Shown piece by piece: positions 41,196 through 49,990 of a DNA stretch of 64,000 nucleotides. Position 1 is the first letter of the stretch, and each line of letters begins with the position of its first letter. The notes under the pieces were generated by a model that was not told the DNA's origin, searched no databases, and was given only the letters and a program-made list of their open reading frames with translations. The position numbers were made by a program, and so were the translations under genes. The DNA is from CAWFXC01 sp963819735 (GTDB taxonomy: Bacteria > Actinomycetota > Acidimicrobiia > IMCC26256 > DASPTH01), in assembly GCA_963819735.1 (NCBI GenBank), contig CAWFXC010000001.1, positions 2,046,001-2,110,000 on the forward strand, read 5' to 3'.

Positions 41196-42962
41196 TCAGG
41201 CGGCGGGCTGGAGGGCAGGCTCGAGCTGGTCGACGACGTGACACAGCTCGGTGCTGCCGTCAGCCGGCACGCCGAGTCGCAACCACGGCTTGGTCGCGGC
41301 GACGCTCACCACCAGGGCCTGCCCGCCGGTCGCCGGGAACGATCGACCGCGGCCGCGGGTCGTGCTGCCCGGTTCTGGGGCCTGCAACTGCGCGGTGATC
41401 GTGCCGCTACGGGACGGCGTGACCGTGACCGACCCCGGTGCGGGGAACTGGAGCAGCACGACCGGCTGATCGGAGGTGCCGGTGACGCTGACGCAATCGG
41501 CGGTGGAGGCGGGGGCCACGGTCGCGCCCTCGGTCCCGACGATCGTCGGGACCGCGCCGGCACCGGGAGAGGCGGAGGAGCCGGCGGCGATCTGGAGGAA
41601 CTCGGAAGCCGTCAGACGTTCGACGGCCGACGGGTGCACGTTGCCCGGGAGGTCGCCGTTGCGGGCCAGGGCGCGCAGTGTGGAAGCGGTCAGATCGGGG
41701 TTGTACTCGGGCGAGGGTTGCGGCGACAGGACGTCGGCGCCTCGGGCGAGCAGCCCGGCGGCGGCCACGATGCGTTGCTTGTTCTCCTGCTTGAAGACCG
41801 CGAACTCGTTGGCGTGCAGATTGACCGTGCTGACGCTCACGAGCAGGAGCACTGCTGTCGCGACCAAGCCCACGCTGACGCTGACTGCGAGCGGTCGACC
41901 GGCGACCAGCCGCGTGGACGCGAGCGCCACCACCGGCACGAGCAGGGCGATGACGACGTAGCCGTAGCGCGGCGCGCCGGCGGCAGCCACGCCGAGACCC
42001 GAACGGCGGATGTTGATCAGGAAGAGGAACACCGGCGCGCCGATCGCGAGAGTGAGCAGCACCGGCCAGGGCTCGGCGAACGGACGCGCCACCCACACCA
42101 ACCAGATCGCGAGGAGCACCAACAGGACCGGCGCGACGCCGGTGAGGCCGGTTGCCGCGTCGACCGCGTCGACGAGCCCGCGCCACACGAACGCCGGTGC
42201 CTGCTGGATCGCGGTGCCGAGCGGTTGTTGTTCGACTGCGGTGACGTGGTGTCCCCACTTCGCGTACCAGAGGAGGTACACGACGGCCGGCAGCGATACG
42301 ACGGCGAGCGCAACCCGCCAGCCCCGGCGCAGCAGCGCGGTCGTGCCCACGACGAGCAGCATGGTGAGCCCGACGCCAGAGCACATGAGGGCAAGGATGT
42401 TGCAGACCCATCCGTACGCGTCGCGTCGTTGGAAGGGTCCCCGCTCGGGCATGAGGAGCAACGCGAGGAGGCCGAGCGCCACCGGCGCGACGAACGTGAT
42501 CTGGAACGCGTTGACGAGGTCTTCCCACCCGGCGCCGATCACGAGGAACACCGCGGCGGCCGCGGTCGCCAGCATCGGTGCCACCCCGGCTCGCAACATC
42601 AGGCGCCACAGGAGATGCGCGACCAGGAGTTGGAACAGGAACAGCACCACCAGATACGGCAGGTACGTGCGCACGCCGAACACCGAGAACAGCGCCCGGT
42701 AGATCAGGATCGGGACGGTCACCCAGTGTTCGTTGTGGGGTTCGAACAGCCCGAGGGCGTGCTGACCGACGATTCCCCGCTTGACGAGGATGTCCCACTC
42801 GTCGCCCGAGAACCACTGGTGCCGGTCGACCCACACGAGATACAGGAAGCCGACGACGAGCGACGCGTAGTGGAGCAGCCCCGCGTACCACTCGGTCGAG
42901 CGCCGCGCGAGCGGCGCGCGGAACCGGTCGACGACACCCGCTCCGGCTGTCGGTTCGGTCAT
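41196..42962 (-). CDS. Polytopic GT-C-like membrane protein (family B, copy 1)
   Basis: 588 aa from ATG 42962. Eleven or more TM helices precede a large C-terminal extracytoplasmic domain (from about 430). The first loop after TM1 has WVDRHQWFSGDEWDILVKRG, with the acidic pair that GT-C glycosyltransferases keep there, and then HNEHWVTVPILIYRALFSVF. The paralogue at 48264 shares both blocks. GT-C enzymes use polyprenyl-phosphate sugars on the outer face, so this is probably a late glycan or lipid glycosyltransferase. It starts inside the last codons of the frameshifted methyltransferase (ATGA), evidence that the pair is cotranscribed. Confidence 0.75.
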   Translation of the reverse strand: MTEPTAGAGVVDRFRAPLARRSTEWYAGLLHYASLVVGFLYLVWVDRHQWFSGDEWDILVKRGIVGQHALGLFEPHNEHWVTVPILIYRALFSVFGVRTYLPYLVVLFLFQLLVAHLLWRLMLRAGVAPMLATAAAAVFLVIGAGWEDLVNAFQITFVAPVALGLLALLLMPERGPFQRRDAYGWVCNILALMCSGVGLTMLLVVGTTALLRRGWRVALAVVSLPAVVYLLWYAKWGHHVTAVEQQPLGTAIQQAPAFVWRGLVDAVDAATGLTGVAPVLLVLLAIWLVWVARPFAEPWPVLLTLAIGAPVFLFLINIRRSGLGVAAAGAPRYGYVVIALLVPVVALASTRLVAGRPLAVSVSVGLVATAVLLLVSVSTVNLHANEFAVFKQENKQRIVAAAGLLARGADVLSPQPSPEYNPDLTASTLRALARNGDLPGNVHPSAVERLTASEFLQIAAGSSASPGAGAVPTIVGTEGATVAPASTADCVSVTGTSDQPVVLLQFPAPGSVTVTPSRSGTITAQLQAPEPGSTTRGRGRSFPATGGQALVVSVAATKPWLRLGVPADGSTELCHVVDQLEPALQPAA

Positions 42963-43655
42963 GCCGATGATTGCGGAACGCGGCCGATCACGAGGAACTG
43001 CTTCCCGAGCACCCGCCACGCGAACGGCATCCGGAGGTAGAGGCGGGTGAGCGTGGGCGACGGCGGGAGGATGCCGCCGAACGAATAGGGCAGGAACTGC
43101 GGGATCACGCGTTCGACCTCGAAGCCGGCCGCGTAGAGGTGCTCGGCGACCGCGACATGGGTGAGCGCCAGCACGTGGTCGGCGAAATCGAAGTACTGCT
43201 TGGAGCAGTAACGGAAGTTCGGGCCGAGCACGACGACGCTGTCCGCCGGGTTCGGCGGCGCGTCGCATCCGGGTGAGGAAGCCGGCGATCTGCTCCTGCG
43301 CGCCGAAGTGTTCGAGCAGGTTGGAGATGAAGATGCCGCCGAAGAACGACTCCGGAAGATCGATCCGGCGGATGTCGCCGAAGACGGCCTTCACCGTGGG
43401 GTCGCGTCGGTGGTCGGGGAATTCGACGGCGTCGACCATCCACCGCTCAGCCGCGGGGACCGCGTTGATGAACTCGCCCCATCCCGCCGCCGGGTCGAGC
43501 ACGCGGTCGGGCCGCCCCATCAGGTCGTACACGAAGGGGGCGATCTCGTTCCAGACCGCCTGGCGGGCAGCAGGGTCGACGCCGCGGTGGCGGTACTCGT
43601 AGAGCCGCTCGTAGTCGATCGCGCCGGCGGCGTCGGGTCCGTTGTCGTCGGTCAT
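42959..43655 (-). pseudogene. SAM-dependent methyltransferase, frameshifted
   Basis: The N-terminal half starts at 43655: MTDDNGPDAAGAIDYERLYE, DLMGRPDRVLDPAAGWGEFI, VDAVEFPDHRRDPTV, VFGDIRRIDLPESFFGGIFI, SNLLEHFGAQEQIAGFL. After RRAAEPGG the frame turns to Arg-rich nonsense. The expected continuation sits one base away: VVVLGPNFRYCSKQYFDFAD, then HVLALTHVAVAEHLYAAGFE, ending at 42959. One extra G (forward 43243-43247) accounts for the break. The second half ends in an ATGA overlap with the downstream GT-C-like gene. A read error or a true pseudogene are both possible. About 230 aa when corrected. Confidence 0.78.
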
Positions 43656-43812
43656 GGGCTCCGATTTCCGCGGGGTGTCTCGCGCTGCATCGTGCGCTGG
43701 CGTGGGGTCCGGCACGGCCGGCGCTCGGTCGGGGCGGCGAGCGGATCGTAGCCGGGGGCCGCGCGTGATCCGGACAGCCCCGTCCGCCCGGCCGACGGCC
43801 CGGGGCGCACCC

Positions 43813-45135
43813 CTACCGGTCGATCCGGCTGCACGGCAGGTTCACGTAGATCCCGGGTGGCGATATCGCGACCGGCGCCACCTCGGTACCGGGTTTCTGG
43901 CACGCGAGGCGCGCGCCGGCGAGTGCGGCGAGCCATCGGGGACCGGTCGATCGCGAGTTCACGGTGCGGAACCCGACGACCCCCACGACGGCGAACTGCA
44001 CCGCGATCACGGCGATCGCCACCTTTCTCGTGGCGGCACCGATGGCGGCGCCGCTCACGAGCACGAAGAGACCACTGAGCAGGAGCAGGATGGACAGGGT
44101 CGCGAACCGACCGCCCGCGAACGAGAACGCTCTGGCGCTGAGACGCAGTGGGCTCGTCCCGCGTGCATCGACGGGATAGCAGAACAGCAAGATGGAATAC
44201 CCGATCGTGATGAGCCCGAGGCACCGTCGGCTCCCGACAGTTCGCGACACGAGGAACGCGATCAGCGCGATGAAGATCGCGGCCGCGACCCATGCGACGA
44301 CGTCCCCGAGATCGAGCCACAGTGACCGGATCCACTTGTCGCCGACGAGCACCGAACCCAGGACCCGCACGGAGAAGAGCTGCGGCAACTGCGTCGCATG
44401 GCTGACGACCTCCGGCGACGGATCGGACGACAGCAACGCCACGAGTCCCTGGATCGCGAGACCGACGCCGAAGATGGCCAGCACGGTGCGGCTCTTCGCG
44501 TCGGTCCGCTTCCACGCCAGGAGCAGCGCGAGGGGTAGGTAGAGCGCGGTGAGCACGTTCGACGTCGCGGCGAGGAATGCGATGCTGCCGGCCAACGCGA
44601 CGTCGCGCTTCGTCGACGGCCGGAACAGGATCGCCCAGTAGCAGACGAAGACGAACGGCCAGTTGACGTTCACGGCGGAGGCGAGGTTCTCGGTGATGGC
44701 GGCGGGGACGAACGCCACGCCCAGGACCAGGACTCCCCGCAGGACGCGCGACGGGACGAGGGTCGCCGCCAGCCGGTAGACGGAAACCGAGAGCAGCGCG
44801 GTGATCAACGCGGCGGAGACCGAGAGGTAGCGGGCGAGCTGGGTCGCCGGCACCGCCTCCGATCCCAAGGCGATCAGCCGGGGCGCGAGCTGCTCGTACC
44901 CGGCGTACGACGTGAAGAGAGAGCCGAGGTGCGGGGCGCCCTGGAGGAACACCGGCCCGTCCTCGGCCCAGACCGTCTGCCAGGACGGAACGCCGGCCTG
45001 CCGGAGCAGCTGCAGCACCGTCAGGAGGACCACGGCCCCCACGACCAGCGTGGGCGGCACCCAGCGGTATCCCGGCGGGGGCGACTGCTCCCTGGACAGG
45101 GTGTCGTTCGTGGCCGTCATCGTCGTGTTCGGCAT
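43813..45135 (-). CDS. Polytopic GT-C-like membrane protein (family A, copy 1)
   Basis: About 440 aa from ATG 45135 (alternatives 45198 and 45120). Ten or so TM helices. After TM1 comes the block RQAGVPSWQTVWAEDGPVFL with the acidic W-A-E-D-G, where GT-C enzymes keep their catalytic acid, then FTSYAGYEQLAPRLIALGSE, SRVLRGVLVLGVAFVPAAIT and FLAATSNVLTALYLPLALLL. It ends with a short extracytoplasmic stretch (SPPGIYVNLPCSRIDR). The gene at 49991 is a clear paralogue. Divergent from the sugar dehydrogenase at 45258. Specific substrate unknown; neighbouring nucleotide-sugar and polyprenyl genes support an envelope glycan role. Confidence 0.78.
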   Translation of the reverse strand: MPNTTMTATNDTLSREQSPPPGYRWVPPTLVVGAVVLLTVLQLLRQAGVPSWQTVWAEDGPVFLQGAPHLGSLFTSYAGYEQLAPRLIALGSEAVPATQLARYLSVSAALITALLSVSVYRLAATLVPSRVLRGVLVLGVAFVPAAITENLASAVNVNWPFVFVCYWAILFRPSTKRDVALAGSIAFLAATSNVLTALYLPLALLLAWKRTDAKSRTVLAIFGVGLAIQGLVALLSSDPSPEVVSHATQLPQLFSVRVLGSVLVGDKWIRSLWLDLGDVVAWVAAAIFIALIAFLVSRTVGSRRCLGLITIGYSILLFCYPVDARGTSPLRLSARAFSFAGGRFATLSILLLLSGLFVLVSGAAIGAATRKVAIAVIAVQFAVVGVVGFRTVNSRSTGPRWLAALAGARLACQKPGTEVAPVAISPPGIYVNLPCSRIDR

Positions 45136-45257
45136 CGGTGGCCGCCGGATGGTATCCGGAACCCGCCTTTCGGAACGTGATCGGCTTCCTGTTACCACCC
45201 GACGCGAGGTCGCTCCGGTACGATTCGACCCTCGTGGACGAAGGAGCGGGCGCCGGG

Positions 45258-46451
45258 ATGAGTGGGTCGTTCGACGTTGCCGTCGTCGGTGGTTGCGGCC
45301 ACGTCGGGCTTCCGTTGGGGCTGGCGTTCGCGAGCTGTGGCCTGCGGGTCGCGCTCTACGACCTCAACGCCGACGCGGTCGCGTCGGTGAACGCGGGCCG
45401 GATGCCCTTCGACGAGCCGGGCGCCGCCGACGTGCTCACCGCGGTCGTCGGCTCGGGTCATCTCGAAGCGACCAACGCGCCCGTCGCCATCCACGATGCC
45501 GAGAACGTCGTGATCGTGATCGGCACGCCGATCGACGAACACCTCAATCCGGATCTCAACGCGGTGCCGGCGGCCATCGCCGACATCGCTTCCGAGTTGC
45601 ACGACGGCCAACTGCTCGTGCTCCGTAGCACGGTGTACCCCGGCGTCACCGCGATGGTCGAACAGGTGGTGACGCGTCTCGGCCTCGACCTCGACGTCGC
45701 GTTCTGTCCCGAACGCATCGCCGAGGGCAAGGCGATGGTGGAGCTCTTCGAGCTGCCGCAGATCGTCGCGTCTCGATCGCCGCGGGCACTCGAGCGCGCC
45801 ACCAAGCTCTTCCGCAATCTTGCCCACGACATCGTGTACCTCGAACCCGAGGAAGCCGAGCTCGCGAAGCTGTTCACGAACACGTGGCGTTACATCAAGT
45901 TCGCCACTGCCAACCAGCTCTACATGATGGCCAACGACTTCGGCCTCGACTACGAGCGCATCCGGGTCGCGCTCTCCTACAACTACCCGCGCGCCGCCGA
46001 TCTCCCGAGCGCCGGCTTCGCCGCGGGGCCGTGTCTCTTCAAGGACACGATGCAGCTCGCCGCGTTCAACAACAACAACTTCCACCTCGGCCAGGCGAGC
46101 GTGTCGATCAACGAAGGGCTCCCGCTCTACGTGGTCGCCCGGCTCGAGCAGCGCTACGACCTTCCGAACCTGACGGTCGGGATCCTCGGGATGTCGTTCA
46201 AGGCGGAGTCCGACGACATCCGCTCGAGCCTGAGCTACAAGCTCAAGCGCATCCTCCGGTTCAAGTCGGGCCGGGTGCTCACCCACGACCCCTACGTCAC
46301 GAACGACCCCGATCTCGTCCCGATCGACGTAGTCGTGGGCGAGTCCGATCTGCTCATCATCGGCACCCCGCACGCGATGTACGGCGATTTGGTGACCGAC
46401 GTGCCGATCGTCGACATCTGGAACCTCCGCGACGGCGGAGTCATGGTTTGA
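45258..46451 (+). CDS. UDP-glucose/UDP-ManNAc dehydrogenase family protein
   Basis: 397 aa from ATG 45258, with AAGGAG 11 bp upstream. Oxidises the C6 of a nucleotide sugar to the uronate in two NAD+-dependent steps. Seen: Rossmann FDVAVVGGCGHVGLPLGLAF, VVIVIGTPIDEHLNPDLNAV, LVLRSTVYPGVTAMVEQV, FCPERIAEGKAMVELFELPQ, EAELAKLFTNTWRYIKFATA, the catalytic Cys in AGFAAGPCLFKDTMQLAAFN, and C-terminal VGILGMSFKAESDDIRSSLS. The PQI after the glutamate loop and the KLFTNTWRY segment fit the ManNAc/WecC-like branch better than glucose, but I would not insist. Its stop overlaps the next GT2 (TTGA). Confidence 0.93.
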   Translation: MSGSFDVAVVGGCGHVGLPLGLAFASCGLRVALYDLNADAVASVNAGRMPFDEPGAADVLTAVVGSGHLEATNAPVAIHDAENVVIVIGTPIDEHLNPDLNAVPAAIADIASELHDGQLLVLRSTVYPGVTAMVEQVVTRLGLDLDVAFCPERIAEGKAMVELFELPQIVASRSPRALERATKLFRNLAHDIVYLEPEEAELAKLFTNTWRYIKFATANQLYMMANDFGLDYERIRVALSYNYPRAADLPSAGFAAGPCLFKDTMQLAAFNNNNFHLGQASVSINEGLPLYVVARLEQRYDLPNLTVGILGMSFKAESDDIRSSLSYKLKRILRFKSGRVLTHDPYVTNDPDLVPIDVVVGESDLLIIGTPHAMYGDLVTDVPIVDIWNLRDGGVMV

Positions 46452-47194
46452 CCGAGACCGAGCGCCCTCGCGTCTCGATCGTGATCCCCGTCTACAACGA
46501 GGGCGACGCGATCGAATCCTGTCTCGACCGCATCCTCGCCGGCGTGAGCCTGCCGTGTGAGGTGCTGGTCGTCTACGACGACGAAACCGACTCCACGGTG
46601 GCGCCGCTCCGCAAGCTCGCCGAGGCCGACGATCGCATCGTGCCCACCCTCAACACCTACGGGCGCGGCCCGGCGCGGGCGATCCGCTATGGAATCGACC
46701 ACGTGCGCGCGCCGGTGGCGGTCGTCACCATGGCCGACGGCAGCGACAACGCCGAGCAGATCGACGACTTGTGCAAGCTGGTCGAGCGCGGGGTGGTGAT
46801 CGCGGCCGCGTCGCGCTACATGTCCGGCGGCCAGCAGATCGGGGGCCCGTTCATCAAGACGCAGCTCTCGCGGCTGGCCGGGCTCTCCCTCTACTGGCTC
46901 GCCCACGTCGGCACTCGTGACGCCACCAACTCGTTCAAGGCGTACTCGGTGGAGTTCGTTCGCGAGGTCGACATCGACTCCGACACCGGATTCGAGATCG
47001 GCATCGAGCTCGTCGCCAAGGCGCGACGGCTCCGTCGCCCGGTGGCGGAGATGCCGACGATCTGGCTGGAACGGGCCCAGGGAACTTCGAACTTCAAGGT
47101 CGCGAGGTGGATCCCGCGGTACCTCCGTTGGTACCGGTTCTCCTTCGGCCCCAGGCTGCCGCTCGAACGCGTGCGCGCAGCAGGAAAGGAATAG
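46448..47194 (+). CDS. GT2-family glycosyltransferase (DPM1/PpfA-like)
   Basis: 248 aa from TTG 46448, which overlaps the upstream TGA. The GT-A fold starts at once: RPRVSIVIPVYNEGDAIESC, VLVVYDDETDSTVAPLRKLA, then GRGPARAIRYGIDHVRAPVA, the DxD-like VVTMADGSDNAEQIDDLCKL, and DATNSFKAYSVEFVREVDID followed by DSDTGFEIGIELVAKARRL. This layout matches polyprenyl-phosphate mannose or glucose synthases and related enzymes. It could supply polyprenyl-P-sugar donors to the GT-C-like proteins nearby. There is a 6-bp gap to the epimerase gene. Confidence 0.89.
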   Translation: MTETERPRVSIVIPVYNEGDAIESCLDRILAGVSLPCEVLVVYDDETDSTVAPLRKLAEADDRIVPTLNTYGRGPARAIRYGIDHVRAPVAVVTMADGSDNAEQIDDLCKLVERGVVIAAASRYMSGGQQIGGPFIKTQLSRLAGLSLYWLAHVGTRDATNSFKAYSVEFVREVDIDSDTGFEIGIELVAKARRLRRPVAEMPTIWLERAQGTSNFKVARWIPRYLRWYRFSFGPRLPLERVRAAGKE

Positions 47195-47200
47195 CAGCAC

Positions 47201-48232
47201 ATGACCGACCAGAAGGTGCTCGTCAGTGGTTCGTCGGGGTTCATCGGCGGCTACGTCGTCGAGGAGCTCCTCTCCCGGGGCTACACGGTGGTGGGAATCG
47301 ACAACCACTCCAAGTACGGACGCGTCGAGAAGTCGTACGACGACAACCCCGGTTACACGCTGGTCGAGGGCGACGCACGCGACGTGCCGCTGCTCACCGA
47401 CCTGCTGATGGAGTGCGATCACTTCATCGCCGGTGCCGCGCTGATCGGTGGGATCTCCTACTTCCACACCTTCGCCTACGACCTGCTGGCGACGAACGAG
47501 CGCATCATGGCCTCGTCGTGTGACGCCGCTATCGCCGCGCACCGCGAGGGCAAGTTGCAGAAGGTCACCTACATGAGCTCGTCGATGGTGTTCGAGTCAG
47601 CCGACCAGTGGCCGTCGTACGAAGGCCAGGAGCGGGAGGTCCCGCCGCCGATCTCCTCGTACGGCTTCCAGAAGCTCGCGGTCGAGTACTACGCGCGCGC
47701 CGCCCGCTCGCAGTACGACCTTCCGTACACGATCGTGCGTCCGTTCAACTGCGTCGGCACCGGCGAGATGCGGGCGAAGTCGGAGATCGAGGTGATGAGC
47801 GGCAACGTGAAGCTCGCCATGAGCCACGTCGTCCCCGACCTCATCCAGAAGGTCGTGAAGGGCCAGGACCCGCTGCACATCCTCGGCGCGGGCAACCAGA
47901 TCCGCCACTACACCTACGGTGCCGATCTCGCCCAGGGCATCGTCACCGCGATGGAGCATCCCGACGCGATCGACGACGACTTCAACCTCTCCACCGCCGA
48001 GGCCACGACCGTGCTCGAGCTGGCCGAGAACATCTGGCACCGGCTGCTCGGCGCCGATGTTCCGTTCCGCTACGTGAGCGACGATCCCTTCGACCACGAC
48101 GTGCAGATGCGGGTGCCGTCGGTCGAGAAGGCCAAGAAGGTGCTCGGCTTCGAGGCCACCACGACGCTCGACGAGATGCTCGACGTCGTGGTGCCGTGGG
48201 TCGTGGCGGCGATCGACAAGGGTCTGATCTGA
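47201..48232 (+). CDS. NAD-dependent nucleotide-sugar epimerase/dehydratase
   Basis: 343 aa, ATG 47201 with AAAGGAA 9 bp upstream. An extended SDR: VLVSGSSGFIGGYVVEELLS, VVGIDNHSKYGRVEKSYDDN, VEGDARDVPLLTDLLMECDH, then the active-site YMSSSMVFESADQWPSYEGQ and catalytic Y-x3-K in PISSYGFQKLAVEYYARAAR. VRPFNCVGTGEMRAKSEIEV and ILGAGNQIRHYTYGADLAQG complete the fold. It resembles UDP-glucuronate/UDP-xylose and 4-epimerase relatives, but the substrate is not assignable by eye. The dehydrogenase-GT2-epimerase trio looks like one uronate pathway that feeds glycan assembly. Confidence 0.9.
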   Translation: MTDQKVLVSGSSGFIGGYVVEELLSRGYTVVGIDNHSKYGRVEKSYDDNPGYTLVEGDARDVPLLTDLLMECDHFIAGAALIGGISYFHTFAYDLLATNERIMASSCDAAIAAHREGKLQKVTYMSSSMVFESADQWPSYEGQEREVPPPISSYGFQKLAVEYYARAARSQYDLPYTIVRPFNCVGTGEMRAKSEIEVMSGNVKLAMSHVVPDLIQKVVKGQDPLHILGAGNQIRHYTYGADLAQGIVTAMEHPDAIDDDFNLSTAEATTVLELAENIWHRLLGADVPFRYVSDDPFDHDVQMRVPSVEKAKKVLGFEATTTLDEMLDVVVPWVVAAIDKGLI

Positions 48233-48263
48233 CGCAGCGGGATCCCTCCCGCCTCGACGCCGC

Positions 48264-49970
48264 GTGACCACGACCGCGACCCCTCTCGACTCGATACCGA
48301 CCCGGCGGTGGACGGGCGAGCGCGCGGCGCTGCTCACGTTCGTCGCGGTGGCCGCGGCCGGCGCGACCTTCCTCCTCGTGATCAACCGCCACCAGTGGTT
48401 CCTCACCGAGGACTGGGTCTTCTTCGTGCTCAACCAGGCGCGCCAGCACCACGGCGACTGGACCGGGTTCTTCCTCGAGCAATACCGCGGGCACTGGATC
48501 ACCACCACGAACGTGCTGTACGAGCTGGCGTACCGGGCGTTTGGTCTCCGTCACTACCTGCCCTACCTGCTGCCCACCATCGCCGCGACGTGCGGGATCG
48601 CGGTGCTGTTGCGCGTGCACATGCGCCGGGCGGGTGTCGGTCCGTGGACCGCGACTGCGTTCGCGTCGTTGGCGCTGTTCCTGGCGGCCGGGTCGGAGGA
48701 CGTGGCCAAGGCGTGGCAGATCGCCTTCACCGGCGCGTTGCTGTTCGGGCTGGCGCAACTGCTCGCCTGTGACCACGACGGCCCGATCGGACGACGCGAC
48801 GCGATCGCGGTCGGCTTCGGGTTCCTCGCGCTGATCACGAGCGGCGTCGGCCTGTTGTTCCTCGCAATCGTCGCGTTGTCGCTGGGCCTTCGCGGTCGGT
48901 ACCAGGCCGCGCTGGTGAACGTGGTGCCGTTGGTGGTGGTCTACATCCCTTGGTACCTCGTCTACGGGCGTCATTGGACGACTGCTGAGCACGCGCACCT
49001 GTCCGACACCGGCGACGTGCTCCATCGGGCGTGGCACGCGCTGAGCGTCTCGTTCGATTCCATGACCCGGGCGCACGGCATCGGTGGTGTGCTGGCAGCC
49101 GTGCTGGTCGTCGGCGCGTTCGTCGTGAGAGTTCCGGCGCGGCGCCTCGGGGTCGCGCCGGTGGTTGCGCTCGCGGTGGGCGCGCCGGCGTTCCTCGTGT
49201 TCGCCGGCACGACCAGCTTCGTGTCGCTCGAAGTCCTGCCCGCGCGCTACCTCCATGTCACCAGCCTCCTGTTGCTGCCGCTGATCGCGGTCGTGTGGTC
49301 CCGCGCGCTGGGCGGACGGCGGGTGCTGATCGTCGTCGGGGTTGGTCTGGTCGCGGTCGCCACCGTGGCGAACGCGATCGCCCTCGCCAATGACGTCGAC
49401 GGCTACACGCGCATCAATGAGATCCTGAAGCCTGAGCTCCTCGCGATGGCGTCGATCCCCGACCTCTCCCGATTGCCGGGTGACACCCAGCTCACCGAAC
49501 CCTTGCTCACCGGCATCACCGTCGACACGATCGAGCGGCTCCAGCGCGCGGGCGCATTCCCGTCGACCGCCGGTGTAACGCCCGCCGAACGGTTCCGCGT
49601 GAACGTCGATCTGTCGGTGCAGCTCGTGCCGCCCGGCGCGCACGTTGCCCCGGCGCCGGCCGCGCGACTGGCGGCCGGATCCACTCCCGGGCTCGAGGTG
49701 TCACCGACCGGATGCGTCGTCGCGCCCGCCGGTGGCGACCGACCGCACCTCGTCCTCGACGTGGGCCGCCGGGCCGTGCTGCCGATCTCGAGCACCGCTG
49801 GAGGTGCGCTCGACGTCGACGTGCGGGATCCGGCAACTGGGCTCGAGCAGCCCAAGTCGATGGTGCTGCCACCGGGGAAGTCGACCCTGCGCGTCGATCT
49901 TCCCGACGTCGTTCTCGGGGTGGATCTCCCGGTCCCGGGACCCACCGAGGTGTGCGGGCTGCGCGGGTAG
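48264..49970 (+). CDS. Polytopic GT-C-like membrane protein (family B, copy 2)
   Basis: 568 aa from GTG 48264. About ten TM helices then an extracytoplasmic C-terminal domain (from about 390). The first-loop block is VINRHQWFLTEDWVFFVLNQ, and YRGHWITTTNVLYELAYRAF with GLRHYLPYLLPTIAATCG follow, closely matching the gene at 41196. The conserved acidic E-D-W matches the GT-C catalytic position. Both copies of this family lie beside a family A gene, and here the family A copy (49991) is convergent, 20 bp away. Function probably in late glycan transfer; substrate unknown. Confidence 0.77.
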   Translation: MTTTATPLDSIPTRRWTGERAALLTFVAVAAAGATFLLVINRHQWFLTEDWVFFVLNQARQHHGDWTGFFLEQYRGHWITTTNVLYELAYRAFGLRHYLPYLLPTIAATCGIAVLLRVHMRRAGVGPWTATAFASLALFLAAGSEDVAKAWQIAFTGALLFGLAQLLACDHDGPIGRRDAIAVGFGFLALITSGVGLLFLAIVALSLGLRGRYQAALVNVVPLVVVYIPWYLVYGRHWTTAEHAHLSDTGDVLHRAWHALSVSFDSMTRAHGIGGVLAAVLVVGAFVVRVPARRLGVAPVVALAVGAPAFLVFAGTTSFVSLEVLPARYLHVTSLLLLPLIAVVWSRALGGRRVLIVVGVGLVAVATVANAIALANDVDGYTRINEILKPELLAMASIPDLSRLPGDTQLTEPLLTGITVDTIERLQRAGAFPSTAGVTPAERFRVNVDLSVQLVPPGAHVAPAPAARLAAGSTPGLEVSPTGCVVAPAGGDRPHLVLDVGRRAVLPISSTAGGALDVDVRDPATGLEQPKSMVLPPGKSTLRVDLPDVVLGVDLPVPGPTEVCGLRG

Positions 49971-49990
49971 ACGACCACTTCGCGGCGGGT

